The translations under genes were made by a program, and so were the position numbers. Below are positions 51,326 through 61,003 of a stretch of 64,000 nucleotides of DNA, piece after piece. Position 1 is the stretch's first letter; each line of letters begins with the position of its first letter. Location of the stretch: contig JBFMBS010000008.1 in NCBI GenBank assembly GCA_040755055.1, forward strand, positions 62,001 to 126,000. Reading direction: 5' to 3'. The notes beneath the pieces are model-generated. The model did not search any database and was not told where the DNA came from. It saw only the letters and a list, made by a program, of their open reading frames with translations. The stretch comes from DYJK01 sp040755055 (GTDB taxonomy: Bacteria > Bacteroidota > Ignavibacteria > Ignavibacteriales > Melioribacteraceae).

Positions 51326-52953
51326 TTTGAATTTTTCCTCTGTGAATACTCGTTTGCTGCTTTAATAAATTCTCTAAATAAAGGATGAGCATTTGTAGCT
51401 CTAGATTTTAATTCAGGATGAAACTGGCACCCAACAAACCACGGATGATCTTCAAGTTCAATCATTTCAACAAGTTTTTCATCCGGTGATAAACCGCTTA
51501 TCACCATACCGTTTTTCTCAAGTACATCCCGGAATTTATTATTTACTTCAAAACGATGACGATGGCGCTCTGAGATTTTAGGTTTCTTATAGGCATCGAG
51601 TGCTTTACTTTTTTTCTTTAAAATACACGGGTAAGCCCCAAGCCGCATAGATGCACCTTTTTGTTTAACTTTTATTTGCTCGGGCATTATATGAATGACA
51701 TTAAAAGAATTTTTCTTTGTGAATTCGGCACTGTTCGCTTTTTTAATGTCGCATACATTCCTTGCATATTCAATAACGGCACACTGCATACCAAGACAGA
51801 TGCCAAAGAATGGGATCTTATTTTCGCGTGCATATTTTATCGCTAAAATTTTTCCTTCGATTCCTCTTTCACCAAAACCGCCGGGTATTAAAAGACCATC
51901 ATAGTTCTTCAATAATTTTTCAGCACCTTTATCTTCAACATCTTCTGCACTAATGAAATCGGCCTTAACTCTCACATCATTTTCTGCCCCGGAATGAATA
52001 AATGCCTCCGAGATGCTTTTATAGGCGTCTTTGTTCTCTACATATTTTCCGCAAACTGCAATTCTTACCTCGGAAGCCGGATTTTTAATTTTCTCAACAA
52101 ATAATTTCCAATCATCAAGATGAATATTGATATCGGGTAATTTAATTTTTTCTAAAATTATCCGGTCCAATTCTTGATCATACAAAACAATCGGTACTTC
52201 ATAGATAGTATTACAATCGTGGGCAGAAATAACAGCATCTTTAGGAACGTTGGTAAAGAGTGCAATTTTCTCCCTGATATCTTTAGACAGTTTATTTTCG
52301 GATCTGCAAACTAAAACATTCGGTTGTATCCCTAATTCCAAAAGATTTTTTACACTGTGCTGCGTTGGTTTAGTTTTCATCTCGCCGGCAGAACTTATGT
52401 AAGGTACAAGCGTAACATGAATACTGATAGCATTTTTCCTTCCCATCTCAAGCATAATTTGTCTCATCGCTTCAATGAAAGGGAGACTTTCAATATCACC
52501 GACAGTACCGCCAATTTCGGTAATGATAATATCATATTTACCGGTTTCGCCGAGGAATTTCATCCTCTTTTTTATTTCATCTGTGATATGAGGAATTACT
52601 TGCACAGTAGCGCCGAGAAAATCACCTCTTCTCTCACGTGATATCACTTCGTAATATACTTGCCCGGTAGTGGTATTGTTTGCTCTCGACATATCAACAT
52701 CAAGGAATCTTTCATAATGTCCGAGATCGAGATCTGTTTCCGCACCGTCATCGGTAACGTAAACTTCACCATGTTGGAACGGGTTCATTGTCCCGGGATC
52801 AACATTGATGTAAGGATCAAATTTTTGAATAGTTACACTATAACCGCGGAGCTTTAAAAGCAATCCGATTGAAGATGCCGTAATACCTTTGCCAAGTGAA
52901 GAAACCACACCTCCGGTCACAAAAATATACTTAACTTTTTTCTTGAAGGGCAT
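51322..52953 (-). CDS. pyrG: CTP synthase
   Basis: A 543-residue enzyme converting UTP, ATP and glutamine to CTP. The N-terminal synthase domain begins KKVKYIFVTGGVVSSLGKGI (P-loop) with FDPYINVDPGTMNPFQHGEV and QVIPHITDEIK. The class I glutaminase has GFGERGIEG, the Cys of GICLGMQCAV and the His/Glu of QFHPELKSR. The frame extends to TTG 52992, but ATG 52953 begins the family-typical MPFKKKVKYIFVTGG. Confidence 0.96.
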   Translation of the reverse strand: MPFKKKVKYIFVTGGVVSSLGKGITASSIGLLLKLRGYSVTIQKFDPYINVDPGTMNPFQHGEVYVTDDGAETDLDLGHYERFLDVDMSRANNTTTGQVYYEVISRERRGDFLGATVQVIPHITDEIKKRMKFLGETGKYDIIITEIGGTVGDIESLPFIEAMRQIMLEMGRKNAISIHVTLVPYISSAGEMKTKPTQHSVKNLLELGIQPNVLVCRSENKLSKDIREKIALFTNVPKDAVISAHDCNTIYEVPIVLYDQELDRIILEKIKLPDINIHLDDWKLFVEKIKNPASEVRIAVCGKYVENKDAYKSISEAFIHSGAENDVRVKADFISAEDVEDKGAEKLLKNYDGLLIPGGFGERGIEGKILAIKYARENKIPFFGICLGMQCAVIEYARNVCDIKKANSAEFTKKNSFNVIHIMPEQIKVKQKGASMRLGAYPCILKKKSKALDAYKKPKISERHRHRFEVNNKFRDVLEKNGMVISGLSPDEKLVEMIELEDHPWFVGCQFHPELKSRATNAHPLFREFIKAANEYSQRKNSN

Positions 52954-53054
52954 TTGCGATCTAAATTTATGGTTGGGAAATTTTGGACTCAAAGATAAAA
53001 AAAATTGTCTATATGTCTATACTAATTTCGAGCAAGAAGAAAATATTTTTTTAA

Positions 53055-54011
53055 TTATTCTTCAATTATCTCGATATCACTTGTATCGGGTATTTTAATT
53101 ATGTAAGTCTTTCTCGATTTATTCGGTAGGGTATTATTTCTAAGCCACGGGTTGAAAATTTTGAGGAATTTGTAGTTTATCCCGTTTTCTTTTGCAAAAG
53201 CAGCAAGGTCTTTTATCCCTTTCTTTACAACAATTTCCTTGGTATCAATTTTCTTGTATAACTCATCTTCTTTGAGTTCAAAACCGTAATACTTCGGATT
53301 TTTGAAAATTTCTTTCATTGCAAGCAAGCGGAAAACAAAACGGTTCGTTTCTTCAACGAGATAAAGGTTGTAATAATTTAACGTTTTTTGCTTATCAATC
53401 TGTTTATCGATGCCGTTCATTCCAAAATTGTAAGATGCTGCTGCCATAGTCCAGCTGCCGTAATTATTGTAGGCATCCTTCAAATATTTACAAGCAGCTA
53501 ATGTTGATTTCTCTAAATTATATCTTTCATCAATTTCTTTTGTGATTTCCAGTCCATATTTTTTTGCAGCCGGTTCCATAAACTGCCAAAAGCCGGCAGC
53601 ACCGGCCGGTGAAACAGCATTCGATAAACCGCTTTCGATAACGGCTAAGTATTTGAAGTCATTTGGTATTCCATTTCTTTCTAATATCGGCTCAATAATA
53701 GGCAGCCATCTATTGGCTCGTTTCAAATATAAGATTGTTGCTGATTCCCAGTGTGCATTAACAAGTAATTCTCTTTCCATCCTTTCATAAACATCAAAAT
53801 CCAACAACGGGACTTTTTCTCCGCAGAATTCTAATTCTTCCGGTACCTCTGGTGTAAAAATTTTGTACTCGGGCGGTTCCGTCTTTACTATAACTTGTTG
53901 AATGTGTTCCCTTTCCTTAAATGCAAGGTAACTCATGATAATAGAAAGCGTACACAGAATTAACATAAAGCTTATTCCAGATATCAGTAATATTTTTTTC
54001 TTCTTATCCAT
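53055..54011 (-). CDS. Membrane-anchored lytic transglycosylase (SLT family, MltD-like)
   Basis: A 318-residue protein. An N-terminal membrane helix (ILLISGISFMLILCTLSIIM) is followed by a soluble-lytic-transglycosylase domain: AVIESGLSNAVSPAGAAGFWQFM (catalytic Glu in VIESG), AACKYLKDAYNNYGSWTMAAASYNFGMNGI and YL(Y/V)EETNRFVFRLLAMKEI in pieces. The C-terminal part (KKGIKDLAAFAKENGINYKFLKIFNPWLRNN) is LysM-like. It cleaves peptidoglycan glycan strands. Single gene downstream of the gltA terminator. Confidence 0.9.
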   Translation of the reverse strand: MDKKKKILLISGISFMLILCTLSIIMSYLAFKEREHIQQVIVKTEPPEYKIFTPEVPEELEFCGEKVPLLDFDVYERMERELLVNAHWESATILYLKRANRWLPIIEPILERNGIPNDFKYLAVIESGLSNAVSPAGAAGFWQFMEPAAKKYGLEITKEIDERYNLEKSTLAACKYLKDAYNNYGSWTMAAASYNFGMNGIDKQIDKQKTLNYYNLYLVEETNRFVFRLLAMKEIFKNPKYYGFELKEDELYKKIDTKEIVVKKGIKDLAAFAKENGINYKFLKIFNPWLRNNTLPNKSRKTYIIKIPDTSDIEIIEE

Positions 54012-54040
54012 GAATTATAATTTTTTGCACAAGAAGATAA

Positions 54041-54066
54041 TAAAAAGGCGAATCATAAGATTCGCC
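54041..54066 (-). terminator. Rho-independent terminator of gltA
   Basis: On the minus strand GGCGAATC-TTAT-GATTCGCC (54066-54047) followed by TTTTTATTATC. Perfect 8-bp stem, 27 bases after the gltA stop. Confidence 0.88.
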
Positions 54067-54093
54067 TTTGCTTAATTTATTATTCATAATATT

Positions 54094-55407
54094 TTAATCT
54101 GTTTTCTTACCGGCTGCCGCATCTTCCAGCATTTTGGTAGTAAGAGATTTTGGTCTTTCTATTGGATAACCAAGTGCCCTTGCCCATATTATGTTAGAGC
54201 TAACACCGAGTGCACGACCAATACCAAACAACACCGTGTAGAATTCATATTCTTTTACGTCGTAGTACCATTGGATAACACCGGACTGGGCATCAACATT
54301 CGGCCACGGATTTTTAGCTTTACCCCTTGCCAATAAAATATCGGGTACAACTTTAAAAAGTAAATCAACATACTTAAAGAGAGGATCATTCGGCAAGTGT
54401 TTTAAGCAAAATTCTCTCTGAGCCATATAACGGGGATCGGTTTTACGAAGTACTGCATGACCAAAACCGGGTATTACTTTTCCGCTATCTAATGTATCAT
54501 TAACAAATTTTTTCATTTCATCTTCGGTTGGAATTTTACCGCCCATTGTATCCATAACACCGTGCAGCCATCTTAATACTTCTTCGTTTGCAAGTCCATG
54601 TAATGGACCGGCCAAACCGTTCAGCATTGCACTTGTTGCATAATAAATATCCGAAAGTGCGCTTGCAACTAAATGTCCGGTATGTGCGCTAACATTTCCG
54701 CTTTCATGATCGCTGTGAAGGATAAAATATAATCTGGCAACATCATCATAAGGTTTTTTAATGCCCATCATGTGAGCGAAGTTACCGCCAAAATCAAGAT
54801 GGGGATCACCGGGTATGACATTACCGTTACGGTATTTTAATCTGTAAATAAATGCAGCAATTTCAGGAAGTTTAGCAAGAAGGTTCATTGCATCTTCATA
54901 ATAAGCTCCCCAATACTCGGTCTTCTTAATACCTTTATGGTATTCCTTAGCAAAGACAGAATCTTTTTGCATTGTCATAATTGCAGTTGAAAACATTGTC
55001 ATCGGGTGGGAATCAATCGGCATTGCACGAATAACATCAAAAACATATTTAGGAACATCTTTGCGTGCATTGAACTCTTTGTGAACTTCTTCAACTTCTT
55101 GTTTAGTAGGCATTTCACCGGTTAACAAGAAATAGAAAAATCCTTCCACAAACGGCATTTCATACTGCGGTTCTTTGGGTAACTTTTCAAGTACTTCGGG
55201 AATGGTAAGCCCACGGAACCTGATACCTTCATAAGGATCTAAGTAAGATATATCAGTAACTAAACTTTTAATATCGCGCATACCACCGATAATCTGTCCA
55301 ATCGTAACATCGTCAACTTTAACGTTTCCGAATTCTTTCAGAAGTTTTTCGGTTCTAGGTCTTTCGGTGAGAATTCGTTCTTGAAGTTTTTGCTTCAATC
55401 CGGACAT
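54094..55407 (-). CDS. gltA: Citrate synthase, eukaryote (mitochondrial)-like type I
   Basis: A 437-residue citrate synthase condensing oxaloacetate and acetyl-CoA. The active-site His pair and Asp are visible in HSDHESGNVSAHTGHLV, GLAGPLHGLANEEVL, PGFGHAVLRKTDPRY and WPNVDAQSG. The wording of these blocks (NVSAHT, GLAGPLHGLANxEVL, the VDAQSGVI region) is that of the mitochondrial-type enzyme, not of the usual bacterial GltA. It has its own terminator and is the oxidative TCA entry, complementing KorAB. Confidence 0.94.
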   Translation of the reverse strand: MSGLKQKLQERILTERPRTEKLLKEFGNVKVDDVTIGQIIGGMRDIKSLVTDISYLDPYEGIRFRGLTIPEVLEKLPKEPQYEMPFVEGFFYFLLTGEMPTKQEVEEVHKEFNARKDVPKYVFDVIRAMPIDSHPMTMFSTAIMTMQKDSVFAKEYHKGIKKTEYWGAYYEDAMNLLAKLPEIAAFIYRLKYRNGNVIPGDPHLDFGGNFAHMMGIKKPYDDVARLYFILHSDHESGNVSAHTGHLVASALSDIYYATSAMLNGLAGPLHGLANEEVLRWLHGVMDTMGGKIPTEDEMKKFVNDTLDSGKVIPGFGHAVLRKTDPRYMAQREFCLKHLPNDPLFKYVDLLFKVVPDILLARGKAKNPWPNVDAQSGVIQWYYDVKEYEFYTVLFGIGRALGVSSNIIWARALGYPIERPKSLTTKMLEDAAAGKKTD

Positions 55408-55482
55408 AATCCCTCCAGCTTTTTATTTGAGTAATTCGTTAATGAATATATAGTATATGGTAGATGTCCGCACATAAAAATT

Positions 55483-56781
55483 TTAACGACTAATTTTATT
55501 AATTACACTTTGTGCTGAAATTTTACCGCTTAACACAGCACTTTCTATTGTTGATGGCAGTTCGGTATTAGTCCAATCGCCGGCAACAAATAAATTTTCA
55601 AAATTGAAGTTGATCTTTTTTCTTTCGTAAGATGATTTGATATCAGGGATAAAAGTTGCATGTCTCTCTTTTAATATCATTGAATCAGCAATAAAATTCG
55701 ATTTGAATATAGGGAAAAATATTTCTAAATCCGAATATATCTCCTTTAGTATTTTGGTATTATCCATGTCATTGTAACTATCAGCGTTACTTATTGTTAT
55801 TGAGATATGCTGTCTGTGATTAAATACCCAGTGAATCTTAGAATCGATTAAACCATAAAATTTTTCGGTAAATGGATTTTCTTTTAGCCAAAGGTGAACA
55901 TTCAAAATTGTAGAGTAATTAAAGCTTGGAATCATTGAACTTATAGATTGGTCATCTAATATTCTTTCAAGAGAATTTGACGGAATAGCTGAAATTACGT
56001 AATCAAAATCTTCATATACTGATTTATTTGTGATAACTTTTACAACACGATTATTTGCTAACTCAAATCGAATTAATTTTTCCGAACAACTAATTTGTCC
56101 GCTTTTGTCTTCTATGTACTGTGCGGATGGTTTTGTAAATAATTCGCTGAGGCCTACTTTTGGCAAAATAATACTTGCATTTGAAGAACCATTAAGAAAA
56201 ATTTCTTGCAGTATATCCACGAACACTGCTGCCGCAGCTTTTTCAGGCGAGGTATTCAATGCACCAACAACTAATATTTCCCAAAAAGATTTTATTGTGT
56301 CCTCATCTTGCTTTTTCATTTTCAACCATTCCGTTACGGTAAAATTTTGAATATCTTCAGGAACGCAGCACATTAGATCAAGAAAGAAATCAATGATTTT
56401 CAATCTTGCCTTTAACGGAATGGCTTTATAATTCAGCATTGCCCAAAGTAAATTTAAAGGATAGAATCTACGCGGAGCGTTTAATTTAAATATCTCTCCA
56501 CTTTTTTTTACAAAACAAATATTAAGTGAATCCTGAACATCGAGTAAGTGATCTGCTCCTATTATATTTAAAAAATCCAGGGTATTTGTATAGCATCCCA
56601 TAAGAATATGCTGACCGTTATCATAAACATCATTAAATTGATTATTGGTAAGTGAATAAGCACGACCACCGAGTTTTGGAGACGCTTCGATAAGTTTAAC
56701 TTTAATGTTTTGTTTTGAAAGGTAAACTGCAGAAGAGAGACCGGCAAATCCACCGCCGATAACAATACATTTTTTCATCAA
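55483..56781 (-). CDS. hpnE: Hydroxysqualene dehydroxylase HpnE (FAD-dependent)
   Basis: A 432-residue flavoprotein with an N-terminal FAD motif (VIGGGFAGLSSAVYLSKQ, then LIEASPKLGGRAYS) and the C-terminal AGDWT in NLFVAGDWTNTELPSTIESAVLSG. HpnE reduces hydroxysqualene to squalene in the bacterial HpnCDE route. It is last in the hpnC-hpnD-hpnE unit, overlapping hpnD by 4 bases. The related amine-oxidase-like phytoene desaturases are the alternative, but the neighbours decide. Confidence 0.9.
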   Translation of the reverse strand: MMKKCIVIGGGFAGLSSAVYLSKQNIKVKLIEASPKLGGRAYSLTNNQFNDVYDNGQHILMGCYTNTLDFLNIIGADHLLDVQDSLNICFVKKSGEIFKLNAPRRFYPLNLLWAMLNYKAIPLKARLKIIDFFLDLMCCVPEDIQNFTVTEWLKMKKQDEDTIKSFWEILVVGALNTSPEKAAAAVFVDILQEIFLNGSSNASIILPKVGLSELFTKPSAQYIEDKSGQISCSEKLIRFELANNRVVKVITNKSVYEDFDYVISAIPSNSLERILDDQSISSMIPSFNYSTILNVHLWLKENPFTEKFYGLIDSKIHWVFNHRQHISITISNADSYNDMDNTKILKEIYSDLEIFFPIFKSNFIADSMILKERHATFIPDIKSSYERKKINFNFENLFVAGDWTNTELPSTIESAVLSGKISAQSVINKISR

Positions 56782-57617
56782 TACACTAAACTATATTTAG
56801 CCCAAACGCCAAGTGAGATTGCAGCTTTTTCAAATGTACCCACGCGAATTCTGTTATTGAGTACATTATAATTAGCAGATTCAATCTTGCGCAACAGCTT
56901 TGAATAAATATGCTGCATGGCTCTTGCCGGGAATAAGGAAGGTTTGTCTTCCAGATCTAAATAAGCATTTGCCTGGTTAAAAAAATGTTTTGCCCGTTCT
57001 GCTTCGAACTGCATAAGCGATTTGAAATTTTCGTTATATGTTTTTTTGAGTAATTCTTCTTCCGAATAATTGAATTTAATCATATCGTTTTGAGGTAAGT
57101 AAATCCTACCTGATTCCGAATCGCTTCCTACATCGCGCAGAATATTTGTAAGCTGCATAGCTAAACCAAGATTAACAGCATAATCTTTTGTCGATTTATT
57201 TTTATACCCGAAAATTTCTATGCACATTAATCCCACTGTTGAAGCAACGCGGTAGCAGTATTTAGTAAGATCTTCAAAACTCAAATACCGTTTTTGTTTT
57301 AGATCCATCTCCATACCAATAATCAATTCAAAGAACGGATCGAGGGGAATATTGAATTGTTTTATAATGGAAGCTACTTTATTGAGCAGAGGATATTCTG
57401 AATACCCGTTAATTGCTTTCTCTAATTCGATACGCCATTTCCTTAGTTTCTCGTATTTGATATCATCGGGTTCGGAACCTTCATCAACAATATCATCGGT
57501 CTTTCTGCAAAAAGCATAAACTGCATTCATCGCCTCCCTTTTTTGCTGTGGAAGCAAACTAAACGCATAATAAAAACTGCTCTTGCTGCTCTTTGCTATC
57601 TCTTTAGAACTTTCCAT
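56778..57617 (-). CDS. hpnD: Presqualene diphosphate synthase HpnD
   Basis: A 279-residue squalene/phytoene-synthase-family enzyme that joins two farnesyl diphosphates into presqualene diphosphate. The two Asp-rich regions are CRKTDDIVDEGS and TNILRDVGSDSESGRIYLP. It overlaps hpnC by one base and hpnE by four. Confidence 0.92.
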   Translation of the reverse strand: MESSKEIAKSSKSSFYYAFSLLPQQKREAMNAVYAFCRKTDDIVDEGSEPDDIKYEKLRKWRIELEKAINGYSEYPLLNKVASIIKQFNIPLDPFFELIIGMEMDLKQKRYLSFEDLTKYCYRVASTVGLMCIEIFGYKNKSTKDYAVNLGLAMQLTNILRDVGSDSESGRIYLPQNDMIKFNYSEEELLKKTYNENFKSLMQFEAERAKHFFNQANAYLDLEDKPSLFPARAMQHIYSKLLRKIESANYNVLNNRIRVGTFEKAAISLGVWAKYSLVY

Positions 57618-58546
57618 TATAAATTAAGTAATGCTTTAAAGAATAATTTTAGTATATCTATTCTGGTCAATGTTGGTCTTATACTCAAAACATTATAATT
57701 AATATAAGATATTTTTTTTAGTATCTCTTCACCGCCAAGGATTGTTATCCTGATCTGGAATCTTAATCGATACGGCAGTCTTGGCAATAACCTTCTTCCG
57801 TTAATGAATAATTGTTTTGTCCGCTCCACCTGGTACTTTAACAGCTGCTGAAAGTTAATACTATTTTCTTTTAGCTGAAATATATTTTCCGTTACACTAA
57901 AGTTTCTTATTTCAGTTGCCGGGATATAAATTCGATTTTTATTTGGATAATCTAGCGATACATCCTGGTAGAAATTCGTAAGTTGTAACGCAGTACAGAT
58001 TGCATCCGAGTAGTCGATAGATTCCTGATCCCTGATATTGTGAAGTTCAAGAACTATTCTTCCCACCGGGTTTGCGGATCTTTCACAGTAGTGGAGTAGT
58101 TCTTCAAATGTTTCGTAACAGTTTTTAACTATATCTTGTCTGAAAGCATCGAGAAGATCGTGAAAATTTTTTGTAGTAAGATTAAATTGTTTAATTGTAT
58201 TATATAACGCCGCCCAAAATGGAGATGCAAATTTCTCATTCAACGAATCGGTTAATTGCTGATAATATAATTCCAAGTTCTGCATTCTTAATTCGCACTC
58301 CGAATCGCTATGTGTGAGGCGAGTTGTATTCGCAATCCCTTCATCAACAATATCATCGGCTTGACGGGCAAACTGATAAATTACAGCAATGTGTTTTCTT
58401 AAAGATTTTGAAATGAAAAGAGAAATAACCGGGAAGTTTTCATAGTGGGATTTAGCAAACTCTTCTGCTTCCGAATAAGCTTTATCCAGGTCAAAAAATT
58501 CCGAGAATTGAAATTGGGTAGTTAATACACAAGGTTTTTGATACAA
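57617..58546 (-). CDS. hpnC: Hydroxysqualene synthase HpnC
   Basis: A 309-residue trans-isoprenyl synthase-fold protein that turns presqualene diphosphate into hydroxysqualene. Asp-rich regions FARQADDIVDEG and TNFYQDVSLDYPNKNRIYIP are present. The start is TTG 58546: there is no in-frame ATG before the conserved HYENFPV region. Only 21 bases separate it from the tRNA-Leu gene on the same strand, leaving no room for a promoter, so it may be read from the tRNA-Leu promoter. Confidence 0.9.
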   Translation of the reverse strand: MYQKPCVLTTQFQFSEFFDLDKAYSEAEEFAKSHYENFPVISLFISKSLRKHIAVIYQFARQADDIVDEGIANTTRLTHSDSECELRMQNLELYYQQLTDSLNEKFASPFWAALYNTIKQFNLTTKNFHDLLDAFRQDIVKNCYETFEELLHYCERSANPVGRIVLELHNIRDQESIDYSDAICTALQLTNFYQDVSLDYPNKNRIYIPATEIRNFSVTENIFQLKENSINFQQLLKYQVERTKQLFINGRRLLPRLPYRLRFQIRITILGGEEILKKISYINYNVLSIRPTLTRIDILKLFFKALLNL

Positions 58547-58567
58547 AGTTATAATTTACTTATTGAG

Positions 58568-58651
58568 TGCCCGAAGGGGGACTCGAACCCCCACTGGCTT
58601 GCGCCAATTAGCTCCTGAAACTAACGCGTCTACCAATTCCGCCATCCGGGC
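58568..58651 (-). tRNA. tRNA-Leu (anticodon CAG)
   Basis: An 84-base class II tRNA with acceptor GCCCGGA/TTCGGGC (with mismatch-free outer pairs), anticodon stem TTAGT/GCTAA with loop TTCAGGA (anticodon CAG), a long variable arm TTGGCGCAAGCCAG and T arm GGGGG-TTCGAGT-CCCCC. It reads CUG codons. It lies immediately upstream of hpnC on the same strand. Confidence 0.95.
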
Positions 58652-58713
58652 GATAAATGTAATAGAAAAATTGACGATGCAAAAATAAAGAAGACAAATA
58701 CGAAAAAAAAGAA

Positions 58714-61002
58714 TTACCTTATCTCACGTGCTTCATGCGATGTATCCTTTATAGAATACCGGTCAAATACTTTTATCGATGTATCGCGGAAAGCATCATA
58801 GGACGAAGGTATATCCCTGATATTGGAAATATCTTCAAGTACACCGGTTCTGCAATCGGAAGAATACAATCTCGGGTCGCCTAATTCAAAAATAGATTCT
58901 CTGCAATATCTGACCGGAACAACATTGCCGCTTGCCGGCGTTGCAAAATCTTCAACCGGTAATTGCAGTTGATCATAAGCATCATGCATAAAGATTGCCC
59001 AAATAGGCAATGCTGCCCTCGCACCCTGACCATAATCCCCATTGAATGAAATCCGGTGATCATCAAAACCAACCCAAACACCCCCGGTCAGTTGCGGAGT
59101 AAAACCAATGAACCAGGCATCTGCATATTCTTGGGTTGTACCGGTTTTTCCGGCAGCCGGTCTCTGGAAATTAAAACGATATCTTGCCGAAGCACCGGTT
59201 CCGTTATCAATTGCTGAGCGCATCATATCCGTAACTATATAAGCAGTCTCTTCCGGGATTGCTTCGCTTGCATATGTTGTAAATTTGTCAATCAATATCC
59301 CGTCTTTATCTTCTATCCTTGTTATCGAAATCGGTTCGTTGTAAATACCTCTGTTAGCAAGAGTAGCAAATGAAGATGTCATTTCAAGCGGTGTAACTAA
59401 AGATGTTCCAAGAGAAATTGACGGGTATAATTCCAGCTTACTTTTTATTCCCATCTTTTCGGCAAACAGTCCAATCTTCCAGAGCGGAGCGTAATCTTCT
59501 ATAATTAACCGACCGGCAATAATATTTACCGAGTGCATCAGCGCATGCCTCAACGTCATAAATCCGCCGGTTGATAGATCAAAATTTTGGGGACTCCATC
59601 CATTATAATCAAATGGCTGATTCATAATTGGATAAGCCGGGTAGAGTCCGTTATCGATTGCAACAGCATAAACGATTGGTTTGAACGCAGAACCGGGCTG
59701 CCGCTTGATTTGTGTTATATGATTTAATCCGTACAAAAATTTCTGGTCCCTACCGCCAATCATTGCTTTAATTTCACCGGTCTTGGAATCAAGTACAACA
59801 AAACCTACTTCAACCCTTTTGGAAATATTTTTTACCGAATCGATAAAAAACGGATCATTGCTTAATCTTGAATAAATTTCTCTTTTTTCTTCCCGGCTTG
59901 CAGCACTCTTGTATTCGATGCGATTTTTAATTGCCCTATCGATATTATCCTTAAGAACAGTCTGGTAAGCATTCCACTTAAAATTACGATCAAATTGTTT
60001 TTGGAACTCATCGAGATGAAGTCTAGTCGCATTGTTGGCAATCTTCTGCATTCTGCTATCGAGAGTAGTATAAATATTCAACCCATCCTGGTATAGATCG
60101 AACCCGTACTTGGAAGATAATTTTTCCATCTGCTTGCGCACATATTCTAAGAAGTGCGGTGCGATAGTTCCCTTGATCCCTTCTTCGACTCTTTTATAAG
60201 ATAGTTTAATCGGTCGGGTTTTTAGTTTCTCATATTCTTCTTCACTCAAATATTCGTCATCTACCATATTTTTTAGAACAACATTGCGCCGCCTAAAAGA
60301 GTTTTCATATCTATCGTATGGGTCGTAATAAACCCACGATTTCAATAAAGCAATTAAAACTGCTGCTTCGGAAACAGTTATATCCTTAACATCTTTATCG
60401 AAGTAAACCCTGGAAGCCATCTGGATACCAAACGCACCGTGACCGAACCAGGATATATTAAAATACATTTCCAATATTTCTTGTTTGGTATAAGTTTTTT
60501 CAATTTGTACAGCGGTTATCCACTCACGGATTTTTCTAACAATTGTATCAAAGATCGACTCATCGCGGATTTTCAATTCATACAGATTTTTTGCAAGCTG
60601 CTGGGTAATAGTGCTCGCACCTTCGCGACGCATCAAAAAGATATTTTTCAGCATTGCTTTAACAAATCTTTCAACATCTACTCCCCAATGATCATAGAAT
60701 TTTTTGTCCTCTGTTGCAATCAGAGCATTGATAACATGTTTTGGAATACTGTCTATTCTAACCGCTACTCTGTTCTCTTTGAAAAACTGCCCGATGAGCT
60801 CTCCATCGGCACTATAAACATTACTCGCTAACTGGGGACGCGGATTTTCTAATTGATCCAAAGAAGGCAATCCCTCAAAAACATATTGCATAAAAAGTAT
60901 AAATACAGCTACAATAACAATGCTGACAAAGAGTAATACGTACCGCAACGATTTTTTCTTAGGCAATTTCTTTTTAAGAGATGCAGAAAAATTTTTATCC
61001 AT
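58714..61002 (-). CDS. mrcA: Penicillin-binding protein 1A (bifunctional glycosyltransferase/transpeptidase)
   Basis: A 762-residue class A PBP. One N-terminal membrane helix is followed by the glycosyltransferase domain (IATEDKKFYDHWGVD, REGASTITQQLAKNLY) and a transpeptidase domain with QPGSAFK (nucleophile Ser), HSVN and AGKTGTTQEYADAWF. It polymerises and cross-links peptidoglycan. It follows lpxH by one base, making the run M1 peptidase-lpxH-mrcA an operon. Confidence 0.95.
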   Translation of the reverse strand: MDKNFSASLKKKLPKKKSLRYVLLFVSIVIVAVFILFMQYVFEGLPSLDQLENPRPQLASNVYSADGELIGQFFKENRVAVRIDSIPKHVINALIATEDKKFYDHWGVDVERFVKAMLKNIFLMRREGASTITQQLAKNLYELKIRDESIFDTIVRKIREWITAVQIEKTYTKQEILEMYFNISWFGHGAFGIQMASRVYFDKDVKDITVSEAAVLIALLKSWVYYDPYDRYENSFRRRNVVLKNMVDDEYLSEEEYEKLKTRPIKLSYKRVEEGIKGTIAPHFLEYVRKQMEKLSSKYGFDLYQDGLNIYTTLDSRMQKIANNATRLHLDEFQKQFDRNFKWNAYQTVLKDNIDRAIKNRIEYKSAASREEKREIYSRLSNDPFFIDSVKNISKRVEVGFVVLDSKTGEIKAMIGGRDQKFLYGLNHITQIKRQPGSAFKPIVYAVAIDNGLYPAYPIMNQPFDYNGWSPQNFDLSTGGFMTLRHALMHSVNIIAGRLIIEDYAPLWKIGLFAEKMGIKSKLELYPSISLGTSLVTPLEMTSSFATLANRGIYNEPISITRIEDKDGILIDKFTTYASEAIPEETAYIVTDMMRSAIDNGTGASARYRFNFQRPAAGKTGTTQEYADAWFIGFTPQLTGGVWVGFDDHRISFNGDYGQGARAALPIWAIFMHDAYDQLQLPVEDFATPASGNVVPVRYCRESIFELGDPRLYSSDCRTGVLEDISNIRDIPSSYDAFRDTSIKVFDRYSIKDTSHEAREIR

Positions 61003-61003
61003 T

